From JAVBKV01 sp031553885 (GTDB lineage Bacteria > Bacteroidota > Bacteroidia > Bacteroidales > Azobacteroidaceae), in NCBI GenBank assembly GCA_031553885.1, contig JAVBKV010000014.1, positions 1 through 64,000 of the forward strand: DNA of 64,000 nt, written 5' to 3'. Below, piece after piece: positions 42,391 to 51,706 of the stretch. The position numbers were made by a program, and so were the translations under genes. The first letter of the stretch is position 1; each line of letters starts with the position of its first letter. A model generated the notes under the pieces. It was not told where the DNA came from, did no database searches, and worked only from the letters and a program-made list of their open reading frames with translations.

Positions 42391-44841
42391 TTATTTCGTA
42401 AAAATCAAAATCGTATATGAATAGGGGTCAAACCGATACAGGTTATTTTTCTCAGGGCTTAACCGGCTTTCCTTCGGAACAATCCGCTCCGGCTCTTCCG
42501 GTGTATTCACATCATTCAGTTGCCCCGACAAAACAACCATTTTTGCATCTTTAATTCCTTCAAACCCGGAAAGATTCAATCCGGCAGTAATCGCTTTATC
42601 ATGTACATTCGCCACATGCAACACCAACTTGCTCCCATCTTCATCACGGGTAGCCGTAATATCCAGCAAGTCATTTCCGGCAGAAGAAAAAACCCTTACA
42701 GGTGCATGATGTCCGGATGCCATTTGCTGGGCATAAAACGGCGGCATACCCCAAACCTGGGAAGGCGTAAAAAAAACCTGCCCCTGATCCCAGCCGTTAT
42801 CATTCTGCATGTAAGGCTGTAATGCATTAGCGGCACAGGAAGTCAGGACAAAATCGCCCATCCGGCGTACAGCATTCTGCACAGCGACATGTCCCAATGC
42901 CCGTTGCATGTTGTGCGTATTCCCATTTTCTTCAAAAATAGCACATTTCATCGTTGTCCGGGGATTCCACCGAAGGAATAACTCCTTCATCTTCCTTAAT
43001 TCGTTTTCTACTTCCTGCCCGCTTGTCAATTGATCGGCCCAGGGATGATAATCCCAATAATCCGCCTTTCCGTCCAATGCTTTGAATACTTTTTCCATAT
43101 TCGGAGACTCCGGTCGCCACCAGGCCGCATTAATCAACGACACCGAAGCATCTTTACTTTTGATCGCATCATGGAGAAGATTAAACCGTTCAATGTAATG
43201 TTGGTACTTTTCCGCATTATCTCCATAAGGCAGTACTTCTTCATTTCCGATACCGATGTATTTTACATGATAAGGCTCCGGGTGACCGTTTTCAGCCCGT
43301 TTTCTTCCCCATTCCGATGTTTGTGGTCCGTTCAGGTATTCGATCATATCAACCACGTCTTCCGGATGCTCTTCGATATTAATTGCAAATGCGGCAGTAA
43401 ATCCGGCAGCTTCGCAAAACCGGAGGAAATCTTCTATCCCGAATCCATTAGTTGAATACGGATACCAGATACCCGTGTAGGGAGGCCGTTTCCCGGGATC
43501 TCCGATCATTTTTTTGAATTTGTATTCAGGAGCATTGGTCATCAATCCTCCATAGCGCAGAAATGTAAGTTTTTGAGCAACCATCATTTCTGCTATATCT
43601 TTCCGGCAAGGCAGTCTGTTGAATTGCTCGTTTTCAGTATTCATTAAGGTTACCTGATCGATCCACAATTTACCGCTCCGGTTGAAACAAATGACAAAAC
43701 GAGCTTTAGGATCATCTGCATTGGCAACCAGATCAAAAGTATATTTCTCCCATTGAGCAGTTAAGTTTCTTATTTCGTAAGTCGCATATTCTTTTTTTCC
43801 GTCGGCACTCTGCAAAGCGACCGTAACAGGACCCCGCATATCCGGACTCTTCAAATAAAGACTACCCTGGAATTGTTGTCCGCGTTGAACCGCAATCCCC
43901 CAACGATTCAGTCCCGAATTACCGACTCCCACCCAGCCAGTACCAGATATCCATTGCACTACCTGCGAACAGTTGCCATTGAAAGCCTCCCGGTTATCAT
44001 GAGCAAAAAACACCTGGGCATTACCTGTCCGGATAGGATCCCACGGAGAACTGACAGGAATCTCCGGCGTCATTCTGAATGCTGGTATTTCCACTCTATT
44101 TCCCGTATTTATTTTAACATTACGGAATCTTACATCAGAATTCCAGGTACGTAAACCGAACTTGCCTGTCAACAGGTCCGCATCTTTATCCTCGTAATCA
44201 AGTATACTTTTGTCGTTCAGAAAAACTTCGATCCGGCCGTTTTCCATAGACACTTTCAAACGATTCCAATTGATAGGATTGCAATCTACACTTATATTCC
44301 GGATAAGTTCGAAATTATTCTTATGTTTTCCAAACACGACCTTTTCCCCATTGGCACCCAGGCTTATTTCATAGCCATAAAAACGATCGGCTCCTTTACC
44401 AGGCTTCGTCACATAAGTGATAAACCCGGCATTATCTCCGTTATTGGCATCAAATTTAATTTCAACTTCTACAGAACCTGTAGTTATGTCAACTGGATTA
44501 TAGACTAACTTGGCGCCTGCCCAGGAACGGACAAAAATCTCCTGATCGCTTACCGGATTCCAGTCACCTTCATATACGGAAAAGTCATCGAATGCAGGAC
44601 CCGGAACAGGTTCTTCAAAACTCTCTCCGAATATTCTCTGGTCGTAAAGGCCTCCATAAATCTCATGATTGACATCTTCAATACAGGCCCCATACAACCA
44701 GGGTGTAATCGTATTTTCCACTTTTTCTGCATCAACGATCACGGAAACATCCGGGATTGTAGAAGTACAGGATTGAAAAAGAAATAAAACCGAACAAGAA
44801 AAATAAAACCAAAAAGAAAAATTCAATTGTTTTTTTATCAT
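42391..44841 (-). CDS. GH51-type alpha-L-arabinofuranosidase lipoprotein with inserted beta-sandwich modules
   Basis: An 816-aa exported enzyme expected to cleave alpha-L-arabinofuranosyl groups. A lipobox (LFQSC, Cys25) follows the signal. The GH51-like start (TITPWLYGACIEDVNHEIYGG) is interrupted by a lectin-like beta-sandwich (about 83-245, ending RFRNVKIN) and a CBM4/9-like region (about 265-400). The barrel then resumes with RYGGLMTNAPEY, the acid/base glutamate in YIGIGNEEVLPYG and a nucleophile candidate in CAIFEENGN, then a C-terminal beta domain. It starts 18 bp after the acyl-CoA synthetase gene, so co-transcription is likely. Confidence 0.87.
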   Translation of the reverse strand: MIKKQLNFSFWFYFSCSVLFLFQSCTSTIPDVSVIVDAEKVENTITPWLYGACIEDVNHEIYGGLYDQRIFGESFEEPVPGPAFDDFSVYEGDWNPVSDQEIFVRSWAGAKLVYNPVDITTGSVEVEIKFDANNGDNAGFITYVTKPGKGADRFYGYEISLGANGEKVVFGKHKNNFELIRNISVDCNPINWNRLKVSMENGRIEVFLNDKSILDYEDKDADLLTGKFGLRTWNSDVRFRNVKINTGNRVEIPAFRMTPEIPVSSPWDPIRTGNAQVFFAHDNREAFNGNCSQVVQWISGTGWVGVGNSGLNRWGIAVQRGQQFQGSLYLKSPDMRGPVTVALQSADGKKEYATYEIRNLTAQWEKYTFDLVANADDPKARFVICFNRSGKLWIDQVTLMNTENEQFNRLPCRKDIAEMMVAQKLTFLRYGGLMTNAPEYKFKKMIGDPGKRPPYTGIWYPYSTNGFGIEDFLRFCEAAGFTAAFAINIEEHPEDVVDMIEYLNGPQTSEWGRKRAENGHPEPYHVKYIGIGNEEVLPYGDNAEKYQHYIERFNLLHDAIKSKDASVSLINAAWWRPESPNMEKVFKALDGKADYWDYHPWADQLTSGQEVENELRKMKELFLRWNPRTTMKCAIFEENGNTHNMQRALGHVAVQNAVRRMGDFVLTSCAANALQPYMQNDNGWDQGQVFFTPSQVWGMPPFYAQQMASGHHAPVRVFSSAGNDLLDITATRDEDGSKLVLHVANVHDKAITAGLNLSGFEGIKDAKMVVLSGQLNDVNTPEEPERIVPKESRLSPEKNNLYRFDPYSYTILIFTK

Positions 44842-44859
44842 GAGATCCTGATTTCGTAT

Positions 44860-46923
44860 TTACTTTTCAATCCGGATACGGGCATCCACGGCAATAATGC
44901 CCCTGTCCGTAGCCAATAAAGGATTGATGTCCATCTCCTTGATCTCCGTAGCAAAACGAAGCAAAGAGGATAACCGGACAATGATTTCGGCAAACTGATG
45001 CTCATCAATGCTTTTTTGTCCGCGGGCTCCCTGGAAGACCTTATACCCCCTGAGCGAACGGATCATAGACAAGGCTTCATCTGTTACCAGAGGAGCCAGG
45101 CCCGAAGCCACATCCTTGAATATTTCAACAAAGATTCCTCCCAGTCCGCAAAGAACGATGTGACCAAATTTTTCTTCGTATTTACCTCCAATAAATAATT
45201 CCATACCCTTCAGCATGGGTTGGATCATGACAGCTGTTGCATCCGGAATATTCATTAATCGCTCGAATTCAATCGCTAAATGTTCTTCCGAACGGATATT
45301 AAGCACCACACCTCCCACGTCCGACTTATGTACAGGACCCACACATTTGGCTACTACCGGATAACGAACCCGGCTGGCAAAACGCTGGACTTCCTCCCAC
45401 TGATCGGAAACGAGTTCTTCCACAAACGGAATTCCGGCAGCCTGAAACAGTTCCTGTACCAGGCGGGGAGCGATATAACCCGACTCCGGAATATTATCGA
45501 TGATCCGCCGGATCTGAGGGATGTCAACACCTTTTAATTCCATACTGTTAGCCAGCGGATCCGGTGTCTTGATAACCTTGGTCAAGGCATTGGCCAATCC
45601 GACTTCGTCACTGAAATTGACATGTCCTTTCTTAACAAAGAAATCTGTTTCATCCCAGGCTGTGGTTACCGAAGGCAGAATCGGAAAAATCGGCTTCCGA
45701 CAGGTACGCATTTTCTGATCGAGTACGTCATAGGCTTCATAAACACGTGTCAATCCAGGACTTCCGAAAATAACAGCAATACCATCGACCTGATCGAACT
45801 TATCCTCACAATAGTCGATTGCAATGCCCAAATGTTCCGGACCTCCCGTTCCAAGTATATCGATCGGATTACTGATAGCCGTTCCCGGAAGTAGATGCGT
45901 TTTCAACTCTTCAGCCTCAGGTGTTCCCGACAACTTCGGAATTTCCATTCCTCCTTTGGAAAGGGCATCCGTCAAAATGACAGCAGGTCCTCCGGCATGT
46001 GTGACTATGGCAATATTTTTTCCTTTCAATTTCTTCAATGTAAAAACAGCTCCCACGGTTGCCAGTTCTTCCCGGCTGAAACAGCGGACAATACCTGCTT
46101 TCCGGAAAAGAGCCTCAACAGCCAGGTCCGGGTTAGCCATGGCTCCGGTATGAGAAGAAGCCGCCCGGCTACCCGATTCCGAACTTCCTGATTTAATTGC
46201 CGCAATGCGACAACCTTTCCGGATCAGAGACGTAGTATGTTCGAGCAATTTATCCGGATCTTTGATACTTTCGATATAAAGCAGTTTGATCTTGGAATCG
46301 GTTTCCGGATTGAAATTCCGGTCCATGTATTCCAATACATCTTCCACCGTGACCTGCGCTCCGTTTCCGATCGACCAAACCGAGTTGAACCTCAGGCCCA
46401 TGCGCATGGACGACTCGATAATAAACAGTGCGGTTCCTCCCGAGCTGGAAATCATATCCACACCCGTGGGATCCATCTCCGGAATGGGAAGTGTAAATAA
46501 ACTGTGGTGGTAACGGTTAAGCATTCCGATGCAATTCGGACCGATCAGGCAGGCTCCGGCTTCGGTAATGACCCTGACAATTTCCTTTTCCAGTTTTCCT
46601 CCTTCTTCTGTTTCTTCTCCGAAACCGGCAGTAAACATAATAAATGCTTTTACCCCTTTTTGTTGAGCCAGAATCGTTACACTTTCCAGGCAGGCTGCTG
46701 CCGGAATTGCAATAATAGCCAGATCAGTATTAGGGATATTGGAAACATGGGAATAAGATTTTAACCCCTGAACCTCTTTTTCTTTCGGATTAACCACATA
46801 TAAATCACCGGCAAATTTTCCGTTGATAAGATTTCTCACGCAATTACCGCCGGGTTTGGAAGTTGTATTGGAACCTCCCACAACGACAATACTTTTCGGT
46901 TGGATAAGCTGTTGATTGATCAT
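44860..46923 (-). CDS. ADP-forming acetate/acyl-CoA ligase (fused alpha-beta)
   Basis: Interconverts an acyl-CoA with ADP and phosphate to acid, CoA and ATP, giving substrate-level ATP in fermenters. The 687-aa protein has the CoA-binding Rossmann domain (SIVVVGGSNTTSKPGGN), a succinyl-CoA-synthetase-like domain (SSSGGTALFI, IGPNCIGMLN) with the likely phospho-histidine in RAASSHTGAMA, and a C-terminal ATP-grasp domain (FVEELVSDQW through GLGGIFVEIFKDVAS). It is upstream of two arabinosidase genes but is probably general metabolism. A -7 element lies 45 bp upstream. Confidence 0.92.
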   Translation of the reverse strand: MINQQLIQPKSIVVVGGSNTTSKPGGNCVRNLINGKFAGDLYVVNPKEKEVQGLKSYSHVSNIPNTDLAIIAIPAAACLESVTILAQQKGVKAFIMFTAGFGEETEEGGKLEKEIVRVITEAGACLIGPNCIGMLNRYHHSLFTLPIPEMDPTGVDMISSSGGTALFIIESSMRMGLRFNSVWSIGNGAQVTVEDVLEYMDRNFNPETDSKIKLLYIESIKDPDKLLEHTTSLIRKGCRIAAIKSGSSESGSRAASSHTGAMANPDLAVEALFRKAGIVRCFSREELATVGAVFTLKKLKGKNIAIVTHAGGPAVILTDALSKGGMEIPKLSGTPEAEELKTHLLPGTAISNPIDILGTGGPEHLGIAIDYCEDKFDQVDGIAVIFGSPGLTRVYEAYDVLDQKMRTCRKPIFPILPSVTTAWDETDFFVKKGHVNFSDEVGLANALTKVIKTPDPLANSMELKGVDIPQIRRIIDNIPESGYIAPRLVQELFQAAGIPFVEELVSDQWEEVQRFASRVRYPVVAKCVGPVHKSDVGGVVLNIRSEEHLAIEFERLMNIPDATAVMIQPMLKGMELFIGGKYEEKFGHIVLCGLGGIFVEIFKDVASGLAPLVTDEALSMIRSLRGYKVFQGARGQKSIDEHQFAEIIVRLSSLLRFATEIKEMDINPLLATDRGIIAVDARIRIEK

Positions 46924-46967
46924 GCCTGAGTCGTGTTTTTAAGTATAGATTTCATTTTTATTGTTGA

Positions 46968-46975
46968 CAAATATA
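46968..46975 (-). promoter_or_regulatory. -7 promoter element for the acyl-CoA ligase gene (TATATTTG)
   Basis: Minus-strand TATATTTG matches TAnnTTTG and is 45 bp before the start at 46923. No exact -33 TTTG is seen at the expected distance. Confidence 0.45.
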
Positions 46976-47160
46976 GAAAGAAAAAGTCGATTAATCATTT
47001 TATTTTCATGAGAATATGACGGCGGAAAAGAGAAGCAAAGAAGGTATTTCTCAAGAAAAACGATTCGTTTTGTAACAAACTAAAAGAGAGGTTTTCCTGT
47101 TACTTAAAAAAAACAGCAAAAACAACCATTATACTATATTTCTGTGAGATAATAAATTTC

Positions 47161-47189
47161 TTTGGTTAGAAAAAATTATTGTATCTTTG
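47161..47189 (+). promoter_or_regulatory. metG promoter (TTTG, 17 bp, TATCTTTG)
   Basis: TTTG at 47161-47164 and TATCTTTG at 47182-47189 have the expected spacing of 17 bp for a Bacteroidota promoter. Transcription from here starts after the TTG at 47162, which rules out that upstream start and supports ATG 47222. Confidence 0.7.
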
Positions 47190-47221
47190 CACCTCATTTT
47201 CAATCGCAATCATTTCGCCGT

Positions 47222-49261
47222 ATGAGCAAAATATTCAAAAGAACCCTGATCACATCCGCATTGCCTTATGCCAATGGTCCGGTCCACATCGGACACTTGG
47301 CCGGAGTTTATGTCCCGGCCGATATCTATGCACGTTATCTCCGCCTGAAAGGCGAAGAAGTCCTGTTTATCGGAGGATCCGATGAGCATGGAGTTCCGAT
47401 TGCATTGAAAGCCAAAGCAGAAGGAGTTACCCCTCAGGATGTGGTCGACAAATTCCATTATATCATCAAAAAATCTTTTGAAGATTTTGGAATTACTTTT
47501 GATATTTACTCCCGGACAACTTCCGATATACACTATCAAACAGCTTCTGGATTCTTTAAGAAACTATACGACAAAGGAGAATTCATCGAGAAAACTTCCG
47601 AACAATATTACGACGAAGAAGCCAACCAATTCCTGGCCGACCGTTACATCACCGGCGAATGTCCGCACTGCCACAATGAACGTGCTTACGGCGACCAATG
47701 CGAATCGTGCGGTACATCCCTGAGTCCGCTGGACCTGATCAATCCGAAATCGGCCATCAGTGGAAGCGTTCCGGTACTGAAAGAAACCAAACACTGGTAC
47801 CTGCCGCTGGACAAACATGAAGCCTGGCTGAAACAATGGATACTGGAAGATCATAAAGAATGGAAAACCAATGTATACGGTCAATGCAAATCCTGGCTGG
47901 ATATGGGATTACAACCCCGTGCCGTGAGCCGCGACCTGGACTGGGGAGTTCCCGTTCCTGTGGAAGGTGCGGAAGGAAAAGTGCTGTACGTCTGGTTCGA
48001 CGCACCCATTGGTTATATTTCCAATACGATCGAACACTCGCCCGAAGACTGGAAAAAATGGTGGAAAGATCAGGACACCAAACTGGTTCATTTCATCGGG
48101 AAAGACAATATCGTATTTCATTGCATTGTGTTTCCGGCTATGCTGAAAGCAGATGGTTCGTATATATTGCCCGAAAACGTACCTGCCAATGAATTTCTGA
48201 ACCTGGAAGGAGACAAGATATCCACTTCCCGCAACTGGGCAGTCTGGCTGCATGAATACCTGGAAGATTTTCCAGGAAAACAGGACGTACTGCGTTATGT
48301 ACTGACAGCCAATGCTCCGGAAACGAAAGACAATGATTTTACCTGGAAAGACTTTCAGGCAAGAAACAACAACGAGTTGGTAGCTGTATTCGGAAACTTT
48401 GTAAACCGGGCCATGGTCCTTACTCACAAATATTTCGAAGGAAAAATTCCGGCTCACGGAACCCTATCTGATTATGACACTGAAACATGGAAAGAGTTTA
48501 ACGGTGTAAAAGCAGAACTGGAAAAATACCTTGAGAATTACCGTTTCCGGGAGGCCCTGAAAGAAGCAATGAACCTGGCCCGTGTCGGAAATAAATACTT
48601 AGCAGACACTGAACCCTGGAAGTTGGCGAAAACCGACATGGAACGTACTGCGACCATCCTGAATGTCAGCATGCAGATCACAGCCAACCTGGCGATTGCC
48701 TTTGAGCCCTTCCTGCCGTTTTCTTCAGAAAAAATCAAACAACTGATCCGGAAAAACGATTTACGCTGGTCGCAGTTCGGAGAAACCGACTTACTGGAGG
48801 CCGGACACACCATCAGCACACCGGAACTATTGTTCGAAAAGATTGAGGACGAAACCATCGAAAAACAGGTTCAAAAGCTGCAGGATTCTAAAAAAGCCAA
48901 TGAATTGAAAGCGCATAAGGCTGCTCCGCAAAAACAAAACATTGCATTTGATGATTTCACCAAGCTGGATATCCGTGTGGGAAAAGTACTCGAATGTCAG
49001 AAAGTTCCGAAAGCTGACAAATTGCTCCAGTTCAAGATCGACGATGGCCTGGGCGGACGCACAATCCTCTCAGGAATCTCAGCTTACTACGATCCCGCCG
49101 AACTGGTCGGACGCAATGTATGCTTTATAGCCAACCTGGAACCACGTAAAATCAGGGGTATCGAATCCCAGGGCATGATCCTTTCTGCTGAAAATGCAGA
49201 CGGAACCCTGGCGATTATTCAGCCGATGAAGGAGGTACTTCCGGGGAGCGAGGTGAAATAG
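47222..49261 (+). CDS. metG: Methionine--tRNA ligase
   Basis: Charges tRNA-Met, including initiator tRNA. The 679-aa protein has the class I HIGH motif (PVHIGHLAGVYVPADIYAR), the zinc knuckle CPHCHNERAYGDQCESCG, the KMSKS-equivalent GDKISTSRNW and an anticodon-binding helical domain. A C-terminal tRNA-binding Trbp111-type domain starts at about 575 (FTKLDIRVGKVLECQKVPKA). The catalytic lysine loop reads KISTS rather than KMSKS. Its last 47 bp overlap the 3' end of the CCA-adding enzyme gene on the other strand. Confidence 0.97.
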   Translation: MSKIFKRTLITSALPYANGPVHIGHLAGVYVPADIYARYLRLKGEEVLFIGGSDEHGVPIALKAKAEGVTPQDVVDKFHYIIKKSFEDFGITFDIYSRTTSDIHYQTASGFFKKLYDKGEFIEKTSEQYYDEEANQFLADRYITGECPHCHNERAYGDQCESCGTSLSPLDLINPKSAISGSVPVLKETKHWYLPLDKHEAWLKQWILEDHKEWKTNVYGQCKSWLDMGLQPRAVSRDLDWGVPVPVEGAEGKVLYVWFDAPIGYISNTIEHSPEDWKKWWKDQDTKLVHFIGKDNIVFHCIVFPAMLKADGSYILPENVPANEFLNLEGDKISTSRNWAVWLHEYLEDFPGKQDVLRYVLTANAPETKDNDFTWKDFQARNNNELVAVFGNFVNRAMVLTHKYFEGKIPAHGTLSDYDTETWKEFNGVKAELEKYLENYRFREALKEAMNLARVGNKYLADTEPWKLAKTDMERTATILNVSMQITANLAIAFEPFLPFSSEKIKQLIRKNDLRWSQFGETDLLEAGHTISTPELLFEKIEDETIEKQVQKLQDSKKANELKAHKAAPQKQNIAFDDFTKLDIRVGKVLECQKVPKADKLLQFKIDDGLGGRTILSGISAYYDPAELVGRNVCFIANLEPRKIRGIESQGMILSAENADGTLAIIQPMKEVLPGSEVK

Positions 49262-50681
49262 GAACCAATCCTCTTTCTCCCGCTATTTTAATCAGGTACT
49301 GATAAGCGGCCTCGTATTCGTTCGGTATGACTCCGTCCAGAATCGCATCTTTAATGATGGATTTGAGTTCTCCGACTGTTGAGCATGCCGGGAGGCCGAA
49401 CATCTGCATAATTTCCAATCCGTCGATCGGAGGCTGAAAATTGCGTACCCGGTCTTTTTCTTCGATTTCTTTCAATTTGGTTCTGACCAATTGAAAATTA
49501 CGAAGAAACCGTCTGACTTTTTCCGGATTTTTAGAAGTAATATCTGCCTCGCAAAGCAACATCAGATCATCGATATCATTACCGGCTTCGAACAACAGGC
49601 GACGAACAGCAGAATCGGTAACTTCATCGTCAGCCAGTACGATCGGACGCATGTGTAACAACACCAGTTGCTGTACATATTTCAACTTGTCGTGCAAAGG
49701 CAGTTTCATTCGTTTGAAAATTCCGGGAAGCATTTTCATACCGATGTAATTGTGGTTGTGAAATGTCCATCCTATTTTGGGTTCAAAGCGTTTAGTGGCC
49801 GGCTTTCCAATGTCATGAAACAGGGCCGACCAACGTAGCCAGAGGTTATCTGTTTTCCGCGCCAGGTTATCCAACACCTTCAGGGTGTGGCTGAAATTAT
49901 CCTTATGTCCTACGCCTTCTTTTGTTTCGACTCCCTTCAGGGCTACTAATTCCGGAAGAATAATTTCCAGCAATCCGGTTTGCTCCAGCAGAAAAAAACC
50001 AAAAGAAGGAGCTGGGGAAAGTACAATTTTATTCAACTCATCCACAATGCGCTCTTTCGAGACAATTTCAATCCGGTGCTTGTTACGTTCGATGGCTTCA
50101 AAAGTGACAGGTGTAATATAAAATCCCAACTGGGAAGCGAAACGAACTGCCCTCATCATCCGGAGGGGATCGTCGCTGAACGTTATATCCGGATCCAAAG
50201 GGGTACGGATCTTCAGGGATTCCATGTCCGCCAGACCATTGAACGGATCAATCAGTTCTCCATACCGGTCTTTATTCAGGCACAACGCCAGGGCATTGAT
50301 CGTAAAATCCCGACGGTTCTGATCGTCTTCCAGAGTCCCGTCTTCCACAATCGGATTCCGTGAATCATGGGCATACGACTCTTTCCTGGCTCCGACGAAT
50401 TCGATCTCCATATCCTTGTATTTCACCTGTGCCGTTCCGAAATTTTTAAAAACAGAAAGATGCACACCCCGTCCCAGACTCTTGGCAACCGATTCGGCCA
50501 GGCGGATACCACTTCCCACACATACCACATCAATGTCTTTCGAAGGCCGGTTCAAAAAAATATCCCGGACATATCCACCGATTACATACGTCTCTACACC
50601 TTGTTTGTCGGCTTCTTCCGAAATGACGTCAAATGCTTTTCCCTGAAGCTTACTTAGTATGATTGATTGATCCAATTCCAT
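49215..50681 (-). CDS. cca: CCA-adding tRNA nucleotidyltransferase with HD domain
   Basis: Adds or repairs the 3' CCA of tRNAs. The 488-aa class II enzyme has the nucleotidyltransferase core (YVIGGYVRDIFLNRPSKDIDVV, with the catalytic DxD), the RRDFTINALAL motif, the basic DPDITFSDDPLRMMRAVRFA and a C-terminal HD domain (LFHDIGKPATKRFE). The gene runs 47 bp into metG at its 3' end; the overlapping codons give the Pro/Ser-rich tail PISPRSPEVPPSSAE. Confidence 0.93.
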   Translation of the reverse strand: MELDQSIILSKLQGKAFDVISEEADKQGVETYVIGGYVRDIFLNRPSKDIDVVCVGSGIRLAESVAKSLGRGVHLSVFKNFGTAQVKYKDMEIEFVGARKESYAHDSRNPIVEDGTLEDDQNRRDFTINALALCLNKDRYGELIDPFNGLADMESLKIRTPLDPDITFSDDPLRMMRAVRFASQLGFYITPVTFEAIERNKHRIEIVSKERIVDELNKIVLSPAPSFGFFLLEQTGLLEIILPELVALKGVETKEGVGHKDNFSHTLKVLDNLARKTDNLWLRWSALFHDIGKPATKRFEPKIGWTFHNHNYIGMKMLPGIFKRMKLPLHDKLKYVQQLVLLHMRPIVLADDEVTDSAVRRLLFEAGNDIDDLMLLCEADITSKNPEKVRRFLRNFQLVRTKLKEIEEKDRVRNFQPPIDGLEIMQMFGLPACSTVGELKSIIKDAILDGVIPNEYEAAYQYLIKIAGERGLVPISPRSPEVPPSSAE

Positions 50682-50705
50682 CCATTAAACCCTATTAATA
50701 AAGAA

Positions 50706-50713
50706 CAAATTTA
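50706..50713 (-). promoter_or_regulatory. -7 promoter element for cca (TAAATTTG)
   Basis: Minus-strand TAAATTTG matches TAnnTTTG exactly and is 25 bp from the start codon at 50681. Confidence 0.5.
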
Positions 50714-50771
50714 CAAGATAAAAACGATTTTACCGTACATACCTGACGAAAAATGTCACTAAAGAAGGATT

Positions 50772-50937
50772 GTACGTACGCCTATCCCCCACTGGAAGGG
50801 GCAGGGGGAGGATTTGGAAAGAGTTAAGAATGAATAATTAAATATTAAGAATTTTATTTGGGGAATTCATTTGATTCGGTATTTTCGATAGTCCATTCCT
50901 CCCCCTGCCCCCTCCAGCGGGGGATAGGCTAACGCAC
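50772..50937. repeat. Inverted repeat element copy C
   Basis: Imperfect arms (50772-50813 and 50895-50937) share the same core as copy B but carry several mismatches. The 81-bp loop starts TTGGAAAGAGTTAAGAATGA and tracks the loop of copy B along its length. It fills most of the 351-bp space between cca and the Uma2 gene, with the cca promoter on its left and the Uma2 promoter on its right. Confidence 0.88.
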
Positions 50938-50995
50938 GATATATTGTTCCTCCCAAGGAAAGCGTTAATATGAAACAATTTTTCATTTTATTTTG

Positions 50996-51003
50996 TACAT
51001 TTG
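50996..51003 (+). promoter_or_regulatory. -7 promoter element for the Uma2 gene (TACATTTG)
   Basis: TACATTTG matches TAnnTTTG. It lies downstream of an in-frame ATG at 50970, so that start cannot be used from this promoter; ATG 51033 fits. Confidence 0.6.
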
Positions 51004-51032
51004 CAGTCAAACGCATTAAAAGCATCCGGTCC

Positions 51033-51695
51033 ATGGAAAAGAAAAAAGCAAAACCATATAAAACACCGGCAACAACATCTCAAATCATTGAAGAGCCTTT
51101 TGTTATGTATGGACATTTGGATATCGATGAATCCAAACGCTACAGCTATGCGGATTACCAAACCTGGCTTGACGACAGGAGGCGTGAGTTACTGAACGGA
51201 TTTGCCCATCTGATGTCCGCCCCGAATGAACTACATGCCCGGATTACTTTTAACTGGGGGTTTCTGGCCAGTCTTTTCGTTAGGAAACACAAGGGAAAAT
51301 GCCGTATTTATCACGCTCCTTTTGATGTCCGTCTGCCGGTAAACGGAGAAAAAGATGATAATAAGATATACAATGTTGTTCAACCGGACATTTGTGTTAT
51401 CTGCGATTTATCCAAATTAGACGAAAAAGGTTGCCTGGGTGCTCCGGACCTGATTGTCGAAGTCCAGTCGCCGTCTACCATGAAATATGACTGGAACGAC
51501 AAGTTTAACTTATATGAAACTGCCGGAGTGAAAGAATATTGGTTAGTTTCCCCAAAATCGAGGGAAGTGACCGTTTTTTTGCTTCAACCGGATGGCAAAT
51601 ACAACCAGGGCGCGGTATATGAAAGTCAGGGAAAAGTTCCCGTTCAAACCCTGAAAGGGTTGGAAATCGATTTGAACGAATTATTTGAATCCTAG
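51033..51695 (+). CDS. Uma2-family (DUF820) putative endonuclease
   Basis: A 220-aa protein of the Uma2/DUF820 family, predicted PD-(D/E)xK nuclease fold; real substrates are unknown. Key region: VVQPDICVICDLSK (Asp) followed by GAPDLIVEVQSPST (Glu-x-Gln in place of Glu-x-Lys) and YETAGVKEYWLVSP. The N-terminal part has SYADYQTWLDDRRRELLNG, also typical. This family is best known from cyanobacteria, where it is hugely expanded. Start chosen from the promoter at 50996-51003. It is followed 11 bp later by a lipoprotein gene. Confidence 0.85.
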   Translation: MEKKKAKPYKTPATTSQIIEEPFVMYGHLDIDESKRYSYADYQTWLDDRRRELLNGFAHLMSAPNELHARITFNWGFLASLFVRKHKGKCRIYHAPFDVRLPVNGEKDDNKIYNVVQPDICVICDLSKLDEKGCLGAPDLIVEVQSPSTMKYDWNDKFNLYETAGVKEYWLVSPKSREVTVFLLQPDGKYNQGAVYESQGKVPVQTLKGLEIDLNELFES

Positions 51696-51706
51696 AATAA
51701 AAGAGT

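Noticed and set aside
47162..47221. 20-codon N-terminal extension of metG
   Set aside because: It begins with TTG inside the promoter region; the ATG at 47222 begins at the conserved N-terminus.
50970..51032. Upstream ATG for the Uma2 gene
   Set aside because: A good TAnnTTTG promoter lies downstream of this ATG, so transcripts would not include it.
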